From: JAPOKJ01 sp031421635
GTDB lineage: Bacteria; Pseudomonadota; Gammaproteobacteria; Burkholderiales; Burkholderiaceae_E
Direction of reading: 5' to 3'
Length of the DNA stretch: 64,000 nucleotides
NCBI GenBank assembly: GCA_031421635.1
Contig: JANOPA010000072.1
Coordinates: 62,001 to 126,000, forward strand
Both the position numbers and the translations under genes were made by a program. The notes under the pieces are model-generated. The model was not told the origin of the DNA. It did not search any database and saw only the letters and a list, made by a program, of their open reading frames with translations. This document shows, piece by piece, positions 1 through 7,891 of this stretch (position 1 is the stretch's first letter; each line of letters starts with the position of its first letter).

Positions 1-193
1 GCTCACCGACGCTGGGCGAGAGTTGATAAGCTAGGAAAGCGATCATCGCCATCGCCGGAATAGGGGTTCTCTTCGCACCTTCCAGGAATAGAAGCCTTCG
101 TTCTAAGTCGACCTTTGGTAAGAAGCGATTTAGATCAGATGTGTCAAACAATTTCAAAGTGATCCTGTCTCGGTCATAGTCAAACTCAATCAT
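1..193 (-). CDS. Partial hypothetical protein (N-terminal 64 residues)
   Basis: An open frame runs leftward from an ATG at 193 off the window edge, giving about 64 residues that begin MIEFDYDRDRITLKLF. An in-frame TAG lies only two codons upstream of the ATG, so this is the only ATG start available; AGGAG directly abuts it, which is close for a ribosome binding site. The visible part is charged at first and ends in a short hydrophobic stretch. I do not recognise the family and too little is present to assign a function. It is divergent from the hybrid kinase that starts at 348. Confidence 0.4.
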   Translation of the reverse strand, partial: MIEFDYDRDRITLKLFDTSDLNRFLPKVDLERRLLFLEGAKRTPIPAMAMIAFLAYQLSPSVGE

Positions 194-251
194 CTCCTAT
201 TCGTATCAAATTAGTAAGGTGAAGTTTCTATTTCTCAAGTAACCGTGTGTA

Positions 252-294
252 TTTACGCTAGCGCACATAGAAACAACTAGGACTTGAAGATAAT
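252..294 (+). promoter_or_regulatory. Dyad-type promoter of the hybrid kinase gene
   Basis: The dyad TTTACG-CTAG-CGCACA (252-267) has one mismatch to the window consensus TGTNCG-N4-CGNACA. GATAAT at 289-294 is a near-perfect -10 hexamer at the standard 32-bp centre distance. The predicted transcript starts near 301, giving a 47-nt leader. Confidence 0.65.
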
Positions 295-331
295 AGTAGA
301 TTTTTATGGGTATTCAGGCAGACAATGAATG

Positions 332-349
332 ATTCCTGACCACAGGAAT
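332..349 (+). repeat. Perfect inverted repeat covering the start codon
   Basis: ATTCCTG (332-338) and CAGGAAT (343-349) are perfect 7-bp arms around a 4-nt loop. The right arm contains the AGGA ribosome binding site and the first two bases of the ATG at 348. In the mRNA this hairpin could mask translation initiation. No T-run follows, so it is not a terminator. Confidence 0.55.
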
Positions 350-2744
350 GATTGAACCCCCCTGGGATATCTTGATTGTTGATGCCTATCCAGGCAATCG
401 CCGCGAAATGCGGCAGATGCTTCGTCTTGGATCCGACCGGCAGTACAACTTTACCGACGCGACTTTAGGCGCCGAAGGGTTGACGGCAATCCGTAGTAGG
501 AGTCCGAATCGTTACGATTGCGTGCTACTCGATTCTTCACTTCCCGATATGGATGCATTGGGATGGTTGTTGCATTTGGAGCTACACCCCGCGCTCAACG
601 TGTCGCCTGTCATAGTAATCATTGGTGGCGAAAAAACTGATAGTAAAACCCTGCTACGCGCGGGTGCCCAGGACTTTATCGGGAAAAGTTGGAGCAGTCC
701 TGAGAGCTTAACCCGCGCCGTAGAAAGTGCGGTCGATCGCTTTGCGTTAATGACTGAACGCAAGCTTGCGAGAAGACAATTGAGTTCGACAGAGTCCAAG
801 CTCAATTTGGGTGCAACGCTCGCTGGATTAGGCCAAGGAGAGGTTGACTTTCATTCGGATACTTTCACGCTAAACGAAATTGCGGCAAAGATTTTTGATC
901 TTCCGGCGAAAACCGTATTGCCGAGAAAAGATTTACATGCGGTCTTTCATCCAGATGATCGCCTGTTTCTAGAAAAGACTATAGCCGCTTCGCTTGCGCC
1001 AGAAGGTGAGGGTTCCTTGTCTCTGGAGCATCGCATCATCAAGCGTGATGGGTCGATTGCCTGGGTAAGTGTTCGAACTCAAATTGAGTTTGCCAACCAC
1101 CCCTCGCTTAAAGATCGTCCCGAGAAAGCGCTATTGGCCGTATTGGATGTCACGCAAAGAAAATCAACCGTTGAGTTGCTTGAAAAATCGGAAAACCGCT
1201 ACCGTTCACTGTTTAACTCGATTGGCGATGGTTTTTGTATTGTGAAGTTATTGTTCGGTTCGAACGGTAAGGTTTCTGATTATCGGTTTCTTGAAGTGAA
1301 CCAGGCGTTCGCAAGACAAACAGGTTTGGTAAATGTGGAGCAAAAGACCATCCGGCAACTGGTTCCTGATATTGATGACCATTGGTTTGATCTTTATGGG
1401 TCGGTCAGTAGTACAGGCCAACCGATCCGGTTGGAGAGTTTTTCGAAGGCCTTAGATCGATGGTATGAGATCTATGCTTTTCGGATTGATAGCGTCGAAA
1501 ATGACCAAGTCGCGATCCTTTTCAAAGACATTTCGACCCGTAAGTCAGCCGAGTCAAAATTAAACGACGCGATTGCTAGCGCTGAAAGAGCAAGCCAGGC
1601 GAAATCGGAGTTTTTAACCAACATGAGCCATGAGTTGCGAACCCCGCTCAATTCTATTCTTGGTTTCGCCCAACTCATGCAAGCGGGCGATCCGCACCCT
1701 TTACCGAAGCAGGCCCAAAGTTTAGACCATATTGTGAAGGCCGGATGGTATTTGCTGAGATTAATAAATGAAACCCTGGATCTTGCGGTGATCGAGTCGG
1801 GTGTGGCACCTACCTTTTTTGAAGAGGTCAATATGGCAGAGGTGCTTCAAGAATGCGAAGAGTTGATGAGGCCTCTCGCAAAAGAGCGACAGATCGTCAT
1901 CAACTACGAAAGTATTGATCGTCAGTGTTTCGTCTTTGCCGATCAAACCAGGGTCAAGCAAATTTTGATCAACTTGCTCTCCAATGCCATTAAATACAGC
2001 CATTTGGGCTCGGTTGTAAAGGTAACCTGTGTGCACAAGAGGATGGGTTACGTACAGGTCGAAGTGATTGATGCTGGTCCGGGTCTGTCGGCGAGCGAGA
2101 TAGCGCTTCTTTTTATGCCGTTTCAACGCCTTAACAAAACGGCAAACTCCGTCGCGGGCACCGGGATTGGGCTGGTGATGTGCAAACGTTTGACGGAACT
2201 CATGCATGGAACAATTGGCGTGGAAAGCGTTGTAGGCGAGGGCTGTTTGTTTTGGATTGAGCTACCCGAGGCGGAGTTTTGTGAATCGAAACCAGGGGCG
2301 CTTCTCAACCCAAGCACGCCCGCCGAAATGAGAAACCAACTTACCGAGCCAGACGCGACCTACTCGCTACTGCACATTGACGATAATCCGCTCAATATAG
2401 AACTCGTTCAAGAGTTAATCCAGCGCCGCCCGAACCATCGCTTGCTCAGCGCCAGCCATCATGCGCTTGGTCATGAGCTCGCTCAGGCACACCAGCCTCA
2501 GGCCATTTTAATGGACGTCAACCTTCCCGGAAAAGCCGGGATGGAGAGCTTAAAAAGACTGCGCGAAAACCCATTAACAGCTCATATCCCCGTGATCGCA
2601 TTGAGCAGTAACGCGAAGCCTCAGGAAATTGAACAGGGAATTTCGGCGGGCTTTTTGCGCTTCGTTCCAAAGCCCATCAATGCCGACGATTTTCTCTCTG
2701 CAGTCGATGAGGCCTTGGGTTTAACGGATAAAGCTAAAAGCTAA
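348..2744 (+). CDS. Hybrid sensor histidine kinase, REC-PAS-PAS-HisKA-HATPase-REC
   Basis: A 798-residue cytoplasmic signalling protein with no evident membrane segment. An N-terminal receiver (about 6-125) has its probable phospho-acceptor at D62 in VLLDSSLPD. Two PAS domains follow (about 150-275 and 283-400). The dimerisation domain carries the H-box NMSHELRTPLN with H428, followed by an ATPase domain with an N-box (LLSNAIKYS) and G-boxes. A second receiver occupies about 680-795 with D723 in MDVNLPG. The layout suggests one receiver as input and one as output or relay. The PAS-HisKA part is clearly paralogous to the kinase at 38744-41017. It is transcribed from the dyad promoter at 252-294. 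The signal sensed cannot be told from sequence. Confidence 0.9.
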   Translation: MIEPPWDILIVDAYPGNRREMRQMLRLGSDRQYNFTDATLGAEGLTAIRSRSPNRYDCVLLDSSLPDMDALGWLLHLELHPALNVSPVIVIIGGEKTDSKTLLRAGAQDFIGKSWSSPESLTRAVESAVDRFALMTERKLARRQLSSTESKLNLGATLAGLGQGEVDFHSDTFTLNEIAAKIFDLPAKTVLPRKDLHAVFHPDDRLFLEKTIAASLAPEGEGSLSLEHRIIKRDGSIAWVSVRTQIEFANHPSLKDRPEKALLAVLDVTQRKSTVELLEKSENRYRSLFNSIGDGFCIVKLLFGSNGKVSDYRFLEVNQAFARQTGLVNVEQKTIRQLVPDIDDHWFDLYGSVSSTGQPIRLESFSKALDRWYEIYAFRIDSVENDQVAILFKDISTRKSAESKLNDAIASAERASQAKSEFLTNMSHELRTPLNSILGFAQLMQAGDPHPLPKQAQSLDHIVKAGWYLLRLINETLDLAVIESGVAPTFFEEVNMAEVLQECEELMRPLAKERQIVINYESIDRQCFVFADQTRVKQILINLLSNAIKYSHLGSVVKVTCVHKRMGYVQVEVIDAGPGLSASEIALLFMPFQRLNKTANSVAGTGIGLVMCKRLTELMHGTIGVESVVGEGCLFWIELPEAEFCESKPGALLNPSTPAEMRNQLTEPDATYSLLHIDDNPLNIELVQELIQRRPNHRLLSASHHALGHELAQAHQPQAILMDVNLPGKAGMESLKRLRENPLTAHIPVIALSSNAKPQEIEQGISAGFLRFVPKPINADDFLSAVDEALGLTDKAKS

Positions 2745-2785
2745 TTCCTGGGTCGCGCAGCGCTACCGGGTTTGCGCTTCAGTTC

Positions 2786-2828
2786 TGTACTCCTACGCAC
2801 ATACATAAGCCCTTTGATCGGTGAGACT
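2786..2828 (+). promoter_or_regulatory. Dyad-type promoter of the small hydrophilic protein gene
   Basis: TGTACT-CCTA-CGCACA (2786-2801) has one mismatch to the consensus dyad. GAGACT (2823-2828) sits at the standard distance but is a poor -10. It lies in the 162-bp gap between the hybrid kinase and the 79-residue gene. Confidence 0.5.
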
Positions 2829-2906
2829 CTCATCCCAGTTCGCTCAGGTTTTCATTCACTGGCGAGCCAGAGAACCGTTCCCATCGTTCATTAAAAAGGA
2901 AGTGTT

Positions 2907-3146
2907 ATGAAAAATTCTTCGAAATCTGACAAGGTGCAGGGCGAAGGCGATATTGAGGCTGATCGACATTATCGGGATTCCACTGAGAACTTCGTTAAGT
3001 CGGGGAAAGTCCCAGAGGCGATCAAGAAGTCAGTCCCTCAAACTTCGAAAGAGGCCGACGAGCTGAAGCAGGCCGAGAGCGTCGGACTATCAAAATCCAA
3101 GGGTGAAGATCCATCTTCACCGCGCTCACCAAAGCGAAACACTTAA
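2907..3146 (+). CDS. Small hydrophilic stress-type protein, 79 aa
   Basis: A 79-residue, strongly charged protein with no signal peptide, membrane segment or cysteine. AAGGAAG sits just before the ATG. The N-terminal half has the pattern GEGDIEADRHYRDSTENFVKSG, which I recognise from short conserved hypothetical proteins of Burkholderiales often found near stress genes; no biochemical function is known to me. The composition suggests an intrinsically disordered protein. A dyad-type promoter 100 bp upstream places it in the proposed regulon. Confidence 0.75.
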   Translation: MKNSSKSDKVQGEGDIEADRHYRDSTENFVKSGKVPEAIKKSVPQTSKEADELKQAESVGLSKSKGEDPSSPRSPKRNT

Positions 3147-3244
3147 TTCACATTTGGCCGCGCTTATGTTCAGTGTTGGCTCTTCTTGACTCATCCTACC
3201 TGCTCCCTTTAGAGCTGACTTACGACACAAGCGAAAGAAATTAA

Positions 3245-4627
3245 ATGGCCTATCAAAGCGTCAATCCCTATGACGGAAGGCTCGTAAAATCATTCGACGA
3301 AACCTCCGCCATCCAGTTGGAAGCAGCGTTGAGTGGCGCGCAGGGATGCTTCGCGACATGGCGAGATACCAAATTCTCGCACCGAGCTGCGATCGCAAAT
3401 AAGGCAGCCGCTCTAATGCGCGCACGAGTCGACGAGTTCGCTAGGCCCATGACTCTCGAAATGGGTAAGCTTATTCAAGAGGCGCGCGGTGAAGTGGCGT
3501 TGAGCGCCGATATCATCGATTACTACGCGGATAATGCCGAAGGCTTTCTGGCGACTCAAATCTTAGCTCCGAGCGTAGGAATGGCTGAAATTTCGTGCGA
3601 GCCCCTCGGTGTGCTCTTCGGTGTACAACCATGGAACTTTCCGTACTACCAACTAGCCAGATTTGCTGCGCCCAATTTGATGGCTGGAAATGTGGTGATG
3701 GTAAAACACTCCGCTTCAGTTCCTCAGTGTGCTCTTGCTTTTGAAAAGTTGTGGTTGGACGCGGGCGCACCGAAGGGCGCATATACGAATCTATTTATTT
3801 CTCATGATCAAGTCAATCAGGTCATTGATGACCCAAGAATTAGGGGAGTGGCACTGACCGGTAGCGTTGAGGCCGGCAAGAAGGTGGCTGAACGTGCTGG
3901 CAGAAATATGAAGAAGTCGACCATGGAGCTCGGCGGAAGTGACGCCTTTATCGTGCTGGAAGATGCTGACTTCGAGAAGACGCTGAAATGGGCGATATGG
4001 GCCAAGATGAACAACACGGGTCAGTGCTGTATTGCCGCCAAACGTTTCATCATTGTTGATGCAATATTCGATCAGTTCCTCGAGCGGTTTCAAAGGGCCT
4101 TAACTGCGTTAAAGCCAGGCGATCCCATGGATCAGACGACCACTCTAGGTCCACTTTCCTCGGAGGCGGCACTCGTCAAACTGTTGGAACAAGTGGATCG
4201 GGCTATTGCTTCAGGGGCGAAGTTAGTGATGGGTGGCACCCGCATAGATCGCCCAGGCGCTTTTATGCAACCGACCATACTCACCGATATCAAAGAGGGC
4301 AATCCGGCGTTTTCGGAGGAGTTCTTTGGACCCGTCGCGTTATTATTTAGAGTTCGCAACGAGCAAGATGCGGTAGACCTCGCGAATCAGTCTGAATTTG
4401 GGCTGGGAGGATCGGTCTTCACTGGAGATGAGATTCGTGGTCGAAAAATTGCGGCGCGCATCGATACCGGAATGGTATTTATCAATCATCCGACCTGGAC
4501 GGCTGCCGACCTGCCATTTGGGGGGATTAAAAACTCGGGCTTTGGACGCGAGCTGTCCAGCCTAGGAATACATGAGTTCGTCAACAAGAAACTTATTCGA
4601 GTTTCGAAAATTGATGATCCCGCTTAA
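3245..4627 (+). CDS. NAD(P)-dependent aldehyde dehydrogenase, succinate-semialdehyde type (Sad/YneI-like)
   Basis: A 460-residue cytoplasmic aldehyde dehydrogenase. The start region MAYQSVNPYDG and the overall length match the YneI/Sad group of succinate-semialdehyde dehydrogenases. The general base is E228 in MELGGSD, and the nucleophile is the second cysteine, C262, in NTGQCCIAAKR. The C-terminal PFGGIKNSGFGRE motif is intact. It probably oxidises succinate semialdehyde to succinate with NAD(P)+, but other aldehydes are possible because substrate choice cannot be read reliably. It stands alone, about 100 bp after the small stress gene, with no clear dyad site of its own. Confidence 0.85.
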   Translation: MAYQSVNPYDGRLVKSFDETSAIQLEAALSGAQGCFATWRDTKFSHRAAIANKAAALMRARVDEFARPMTLEMGKLIQEARGEVALSADIIDYYADNAEGFLATQILAPSVGMAEISCEPLGVLFGVQPWNFPYYQLARFAAPNLMAGNVVMVKHSASVPQCALAFEKLWLDAGAPKGAYTNLFISHDQVNQVIDDPRIRGVALTGSVEAGKKVAERAGRNMKKSTMELGGSDAFIVLEDADFEKTLKWAIWAKMNNTGQCCIAAKRFIIVDAIFDQFLERFQRALTALKPGDPMDQTTTLGPLSSEAALVKLLEQVDRAIASGAKLVMGGTRIDRPGAFMQPTILTDIKEGNPAFSEEFFGPVALLFRVRNEQDAVDLANQSEFGLGGSVFTGDEIRGRKIAARIDTGMVFINHPTWTAADLPFGGIKNSGFGRELSSLGIHEFVNKKLIRVSKIDDPA

Positions 4628-4657
4628 AGAGTTTTGATACACGTCGTGAGGATCAAT

Positions 4658-4700
4658 TGTTCGGTGGCGTACGGACTAACGTAGGAAGTCCATCGATAAT
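4658..4700 (+). promoter_or_regulatory. Dyad-type promoter of the metal-binding-domain gene
   Basis: TGTTCG-GTGG-CGTACG (4658-4673) has one mismatch. GATAAT (4695-4700) is at the exact standard spacing. The predicted start near 4707 leaves a 17-nt leader containing AAGGATGAG before the ATG at 4724. This is one of the cleanest examples in the window. Confidence 0.7.
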
Positions 4701-4723
4701 AATTCAAACAAGGATGAGACAGC

Positions 4724-5017
4724 ATGAACGGGCTTTATAAAAATAAGTTTGATTCTTCCCGATTTTTCGAATTAGCTTGCCTGCACTTGGGTTTGCCGAA
4801 TACGAAATCAACTTCCGTAGTGAGTAAGCAGCCTATGAAGTCTCAAGACATATTCGTCTGTCCAATGCACCCCGAGGTTCGGAAGAACGATCCGAGCGTC
4901 TGCCCCAAATGCGGCATGCGATTGGAACTAATCCCCCCAAGCCTTGAAAGTGGCGAAAATCCGGATCGCCTTGACGAGAAAATTAACGATCAAAACATTT
5001 CCCGAAGCCCCTGTTGA
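4724..5017 (+). CDS. Small protein with heavy-metal-binding (HMBD-type) motif
   Basis: A 97-residue protein whose centre (about residues 45-70) reads CPMHPEVRKNDPSVCPKCGM, the four-cysteine/histidine motif of the heavy-metal-binding domain usually found at the N-terminus of copper ATPases and in CusB-like adaptors. Here it stands alone, without a transporter or membrane segment. AAGGATGAG precedes the ATG. It probably binds a soft metal such as copper, or zinc, through the CPMHP and CPKCGM cysteines; a storage, sensing or stress role is only a guess. The stop is 46 bp before the start of the next gene. Confidence 0.75.
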   Translation: MNGLYKNKFDSSRFFELACLHLGLPNTKSTSVVSKQPMKSQDIFVCPMHPEVRKNDPSVCPKCGMRLELIPPSLESGENPDRLDEKINDQNISRSPC

Positions 5018-5063
5018 ATTCGCCGACCTAAAAATCTTAGTGATTAAACCCTCAGAAACTTTT

Positions 5064-5573
5064 ATGAATATAGAAACGCAAACCAGTCCGCAACTTACCC
5101 AACTGGGTGATTTGATTAAACCAATGCGAGTCGCAATGATGACAGTCATTGACGAAGATAGCGCGCTTATCAGTAGGCCCATGGCCCCTCTTGAAATGGA
5201 CGCAGACGGTGCGATTTGGTTCTTCACTGATCTTCATTCGGCTAAGGTTCGTCAGTTAAGTGCCGTCAATTTAAGCTTTTGCAATGCTGACGATGCAACC
5301 TACGTTTCCATCTGTGGGCGCGGTGAGGTGCATACCGATCGCGATGCTATTGAACGCCTGTGGACGGTCGCCGCCAAGCCTTGGTTTCCTAATGGCAAGG
5401 ACTCACCGAATTTAGCGCTCTTGAAAATTGTTCCTGGGAGCGCTGAATTTTGGGACGGACCGCACAGTAAGATGGTCCGAATGTTCGCAATGGCCGCATC
5501 GGTTCTCGCGAGCAAGCCTATTGGTACGGGTGAGCACGACACTCTCACTGATCTCTCGCCCGCGGAGCGCTAG
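5064..5573 (+). CDS. Pyridoxamine 5'-phosphate oxidase-like general stress protein
   Basis: A 169-residue protein of the PNPOx-like flavin-binding split-barrel family (general stress protein 26 type). The pattern MRVAMMTVIDEDSALISRPM, then WFFTDLHSAKVRQL, then VSICGRGEV is typical, as is the C-terminal segment AEFWDGPHSK. Such proteins bind FMN or a related cofactor and are induced by stress; the reaction is generally unknown. An in-frame TTG at 4944 would extend it into the preceding gene, but the 5064 ATG gives the normal family length. It is tightly followed by the secreted-protein gene, two bases after its stop. Confidence 0.8.
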   Translation: MNIETQTSPQLTQLGDLIKPMRVAMMTVIDEDSALISRPMAPLEMDADGAIWFFTDLHSAKVRQLSAVNLSFCNADDATYVSICGRGEVHTDRDAIERLWTVAAKPWFPNGKDSPNLALLKIVPGSAEFWDGPHSKMVRMFAMAASVLASKPIGTGEHDTLTDLSPAER

Positions 5574-5574
5574 T

Positions 5575-5961
5575 ATGAGAGCGATTGCCTTACTTCTATT
5601 GTTGACTGTGTCGGGTGTCTCGTTGGCGAAACTTCCTGCGTCAAGCGAATTGGAAAAAGATTTAGCGCTTCGAAATGCGTCACGTCAAACCTGGAGTACT
5701 AAGTTAGACGCATTCGCCAGTTGTCAGGCTCAAGATAGGGTCGTTAAAAAATATCAGGATGGTTTGAGATCGCAAGGGAAGGCCGTACCCGTGGGTTTAG
5801 ATACAGGGCCGTGCACCGATCCAGGCCCCTACGCGGCCGATGCGGGCACACCAATCGCCAACCGCCCAACCGAGGCCTCAGGTGCACATAGTCCACCTGG
5901 CACGGCGGTCACTCCACCAAGTACAATAATTCCCCAGGCGGAATTGCAGAAGAAGAAGTAA
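5575..5961 (+). CDS. Small secreted hypothetical protein, 128 aa
   Basis: Begins MRAIALLLLLTVSGVSLAKLP, a clear Sec signal peptide with likely cleavage near residue 18. The mature part has a helical N-terminal half with a cysteine (FASCQAQDR), then a low-complexity, proline- and threonine-rich tail. The ATG lies one base after the stop of the PNPOx-like gene with GGAG about 8 bases before it, so the two are probably translationally coupled. I do not recognise a family. It is probably periplasmic. Confidence 0.65.
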   Translation: MRAIALLLLLTVSGVSLAKLPASSELEKDLALRNASRQTWSTKLDAFASCQAQDRVVKKYQDGLRSQGKAVPVGLDTGPCTDPGPYAADAGTPIANRPTEASGAHSPPGTAVTPPSTIIPQAELQKKK

Positions 5962-6020
5962 CGCGAAATGAGCATAGCGAAGCGCACACAAGTCAAAAAG
6001 TTGCTTGCAGGGGAAACATT

Positions 6021-6656
6021 TTGATCCGGATTTGCATTGTCGATGACCACGCTCTTCTGCGTCGCGGCATGACGGAATTTTTGGAGGAGGAAAGCGATCT
6101 GCGGGTGGTTGGCGAAGGCGCAACCGGCCTGCAAGCCTTAGAGCTGGTGCGCTCACTTCACCCGGACGTTCTGCTTCTTGACATTAATATGCCCGGCCAG
6201 AGCGGAATAGAACTGATGCCCTACCTTTTATCGAAGGATCCATCGCTCAAAATCATCATCCTTAGCGGCTTGTCGGAGGAGCAATACGCACTTACGTTAT
6301 TGCGTAACGGTGCAATGGCTTACCTCAGCAAACAGGGCGATCCTGCGGACATTGTGAGCGCGATTCGAACGGTTGCCACAGGACGGCGATTTGTGACCGG
6401 TAGGGTTGGAGATTTACTCGCCCAACAATTAAATAAAAGGTCGTCCGATGGACCGCTACACACCCAATTGTCCGATCGTGAACTTCAGGTTTTTTTAAGA
6501 CTTTCCAGAGGTGAAACCGTTGGAAAAATCGCCGAGATGCTTTCACTGAGCGTCAAAAGTGTTAGCACCTACCGAACCAGGACCATGGAAAAGCTTTCGC
6601 TAGCTTCCAATAGCGACCTGACCTATTACGCGATCAAGCACGAGTTAATTCACTAA
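6021..6656 (+). CDS. NarL/FixJ-family response regulator
   Basis: A 211-residue DNA-binding response regulator. The receiver (about 1-118) has the acidic pair D8-D9 and the phospho-acceptor D54 in LLLDINMPG. A LuxR-type helix-turn-helix occupies about 148-205, with LSDRELQVFLRLSRGETVGKIAEML. The start is TTG at 6021, preceded by AGGGGA at a good distance. Six bases after its stop begins a HisKA_3-type sensor kinase, so the pair forms a two-component system. Target genes are unknown. Confidence 0.9.
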   Translation: MIRICIVDDHALLRRGMTEFLEEESDLRVVGEGATGLQALELVRSLHPDVLLLDINMPGQSGIELMPYLLSKDPSLKIIILSGLSEEQYALTLLRNGAMAYLSKQGDPADIVSAIRTVATGRRFVTGRVGDLLAQQLNKRSSDGPLHTQLSDRELQVFLRLSRGETVGKIAEMLSLSVKSVSTYRTRTMEKLSLASNSDLTYYAIKHELIH

Positions 6657-6661
6657 GGGTT

Positions 6662-7615
6662 TTGAGAGACATGGGATCATTTCTTCCGATAAAGTGGCCT
6701 GCGAGCGACGTTTTAGTAGCGCTGATGATTAGCGTGCTGTCGGTGGGTGTCGCCTTAAACGAGGTTGGCCTTGAGCGATCGGTCGATTTTAGAGAGATTG
6801 CTTCTTTGACGACCACGCTAGTGGCCGTGCTGTTTATTTGGTCGCTCATTGCGAAACGCCAAAGTTCAGTGGAAGCTGCCGTAAGCGAGCGTACGGCTTC
6901 GCTTTCGCAGTCCGCTTGCTACTTACAAGGTTCACTTGAATCTGAGCGTTTAGCTTTGTCACAAGAGCTTCACGACGAACTGGGCGCAATTTTAACCATG
7001 GCGAAGTTAGATGTCGCTCGTCTCGGTGGCAAGGTGTCGCCGTTGTCTCCGGCCTTGGCTGCTTGTCTTAAGGATTTAGATCAATCACTCAACGCGGGCC
7101 TAGCTTTGAAATCGAAAATTGTGGAGGACCTTCGTCCTTCAGGTTTATCCCACCTAGGCTTGAGCGCCACTCTTGAGGATTATCTTTCCGGATTCCAGAA
7201 ACGGGTGAATTTGGAAGTCGACTTGAGTATGGATTTTCGCAAATTAGACACCCAAATCAGTCTCATTGCATTTCGAATTGTCCAGGAGTCATTAACAAAT
7301 ATCGTGCGGCATGCGCAGGCAGGGAAGGTGACGGTCAGTTTAAAAGAAAACTCATGCTGCTTACACATTGTTATTAAAGACGATGGAATCGGCTTTGAAT
7401 CTAGCCAGGCCAAGAGCGCTGTGCATGGCATTGCAGGAATGAGTCATCGAGCTAATTCAGTCGGCGGCCGTTTGGAGATTTCGTCACGGGCGGGAGCGGG
7501 CACGACTGTTTATGGGGTTCTGCCCGTCAACCTGCGGATTTCAGAAAGACGGAATATTCGGCCAAGCGAATTACGATTAAATCCCCAGAGTCTCACCAGC
7601 AGTTCAATTTTTTAA
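6662..7615 (+). CDS. NarX/DegS-type sensor histidine kinase
   Basis: A 317-residue membrane kinase. Two hydrophobic helices (about 17-35 and 48-65) flank a very short external loop, so there is no large periplasmic sensor domain. A short coiled segment leads to the HisKA_3 dimerisation domain with the phospho-accepting histidine in SQELHDELGAIL, and a C-terminal HATPase_c domain with the N-box QESLTNIVRHA and the DDGIGF G-box. It presumably phosphorylates the NarL-type regulator just upstream. The start may be TTG 6662 or ATG 6671. A 56-residue DUF1328 gene follows in the same direction. Confidence 0.88.
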   Translation: MRDMGSFLPIKWPASDVLVALMISVLSVGVALNEVGLERSVDFREIASLTTTLVAVLFIWSLIAKRQSSVEAAVSERTASLSQSACYLQGSLESERLALSQELHDELGAILTMAKLDVARLGGKVSPLSPALAACLKDLDQSLNAGLALKSKIVEDLRPSGLSHLGLSATLEDYLSGFQKRVNLEVDLSMDFRKLDTQISLIAFRIVQESLTNIVRHAQAGKVTVSLKENSCCLHIVIKDDGIGFESSQAKSAVHGIAGMSHRANSVGGRLEISSRAGAGTTVYGVLPVNLRISERRNIRPSELRLNPQSLTSSSIF

Positions 7616-7626
7616 AGGAGCCCAAA

Positions 7627-7797
7627 ATGCTTTATTACGCTGTTGTATTTTTTGTGATCGCGCTTGTTGCGGCAGTCTTTGGTTTTGGCGGAATAGCGGC
7701 TGGTGCCGCAAGTATTGCTCAAACTCTTTTCTATGTATTCTTAGTTATTGCGATAGTCTCCTTCGTAGTGCATTTGGTGCGCGGGAAAAACGCCTAG
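7627..7797 (+). CDS. DUF1328 small membrane protein (YtjA family)
   Basis: A 56-residue protein, MLYYAVVFFVIALVAAVFGF onward, made of two hydrophobic helices with a glycine- and alanine-rich middle (GFGGIAAGAA) and a basic C-terminus (VRGKNA). It matches the DUF1328/YtjA family of inner-membrane proteins of unknown function in length and pattern. AAAGGAG lies upstream of the ATG. It closes the two-component operon and is followed by a strong terminator. Confidence 0.85.
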   Translation: MLYYAVVFFVIALVAAVFGFGGIAAGAASIAQTLFYVFLVIAIVSFVVHLVRGKNA

Positions 7798-7850
7798 AGA
7801 CCCGCCAAGTTATTAAGCTAGGAAATTCTGTTTGGTTGTCTCCTCCCTTT

Positions 7851-7878
7851 CGGCCCTTTCATAAGGGCCGTTTTTTTT
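7851..7878 (+). terminator. Rho-independent terminator after the two-component operon
   Basis: CGGCCCTT (7851-7858) pairs perfectly with AAGGGCCG (7863-7870) across a TCAT loop, and eight T follow (7871-7878). It ends the transcript of the response regulator, kinase and DUF1328 genes. Confidence 0.92.
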
Positions 7879-7891
7879 CGAGAGAGTTTAG

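Noticed and set aside
5973..5988. Possible further dyad before the response regulator gene (right half CGCACA)
   Set aside because: The left half (CATAGC) does not fit and there is no -10 at the standard distance.
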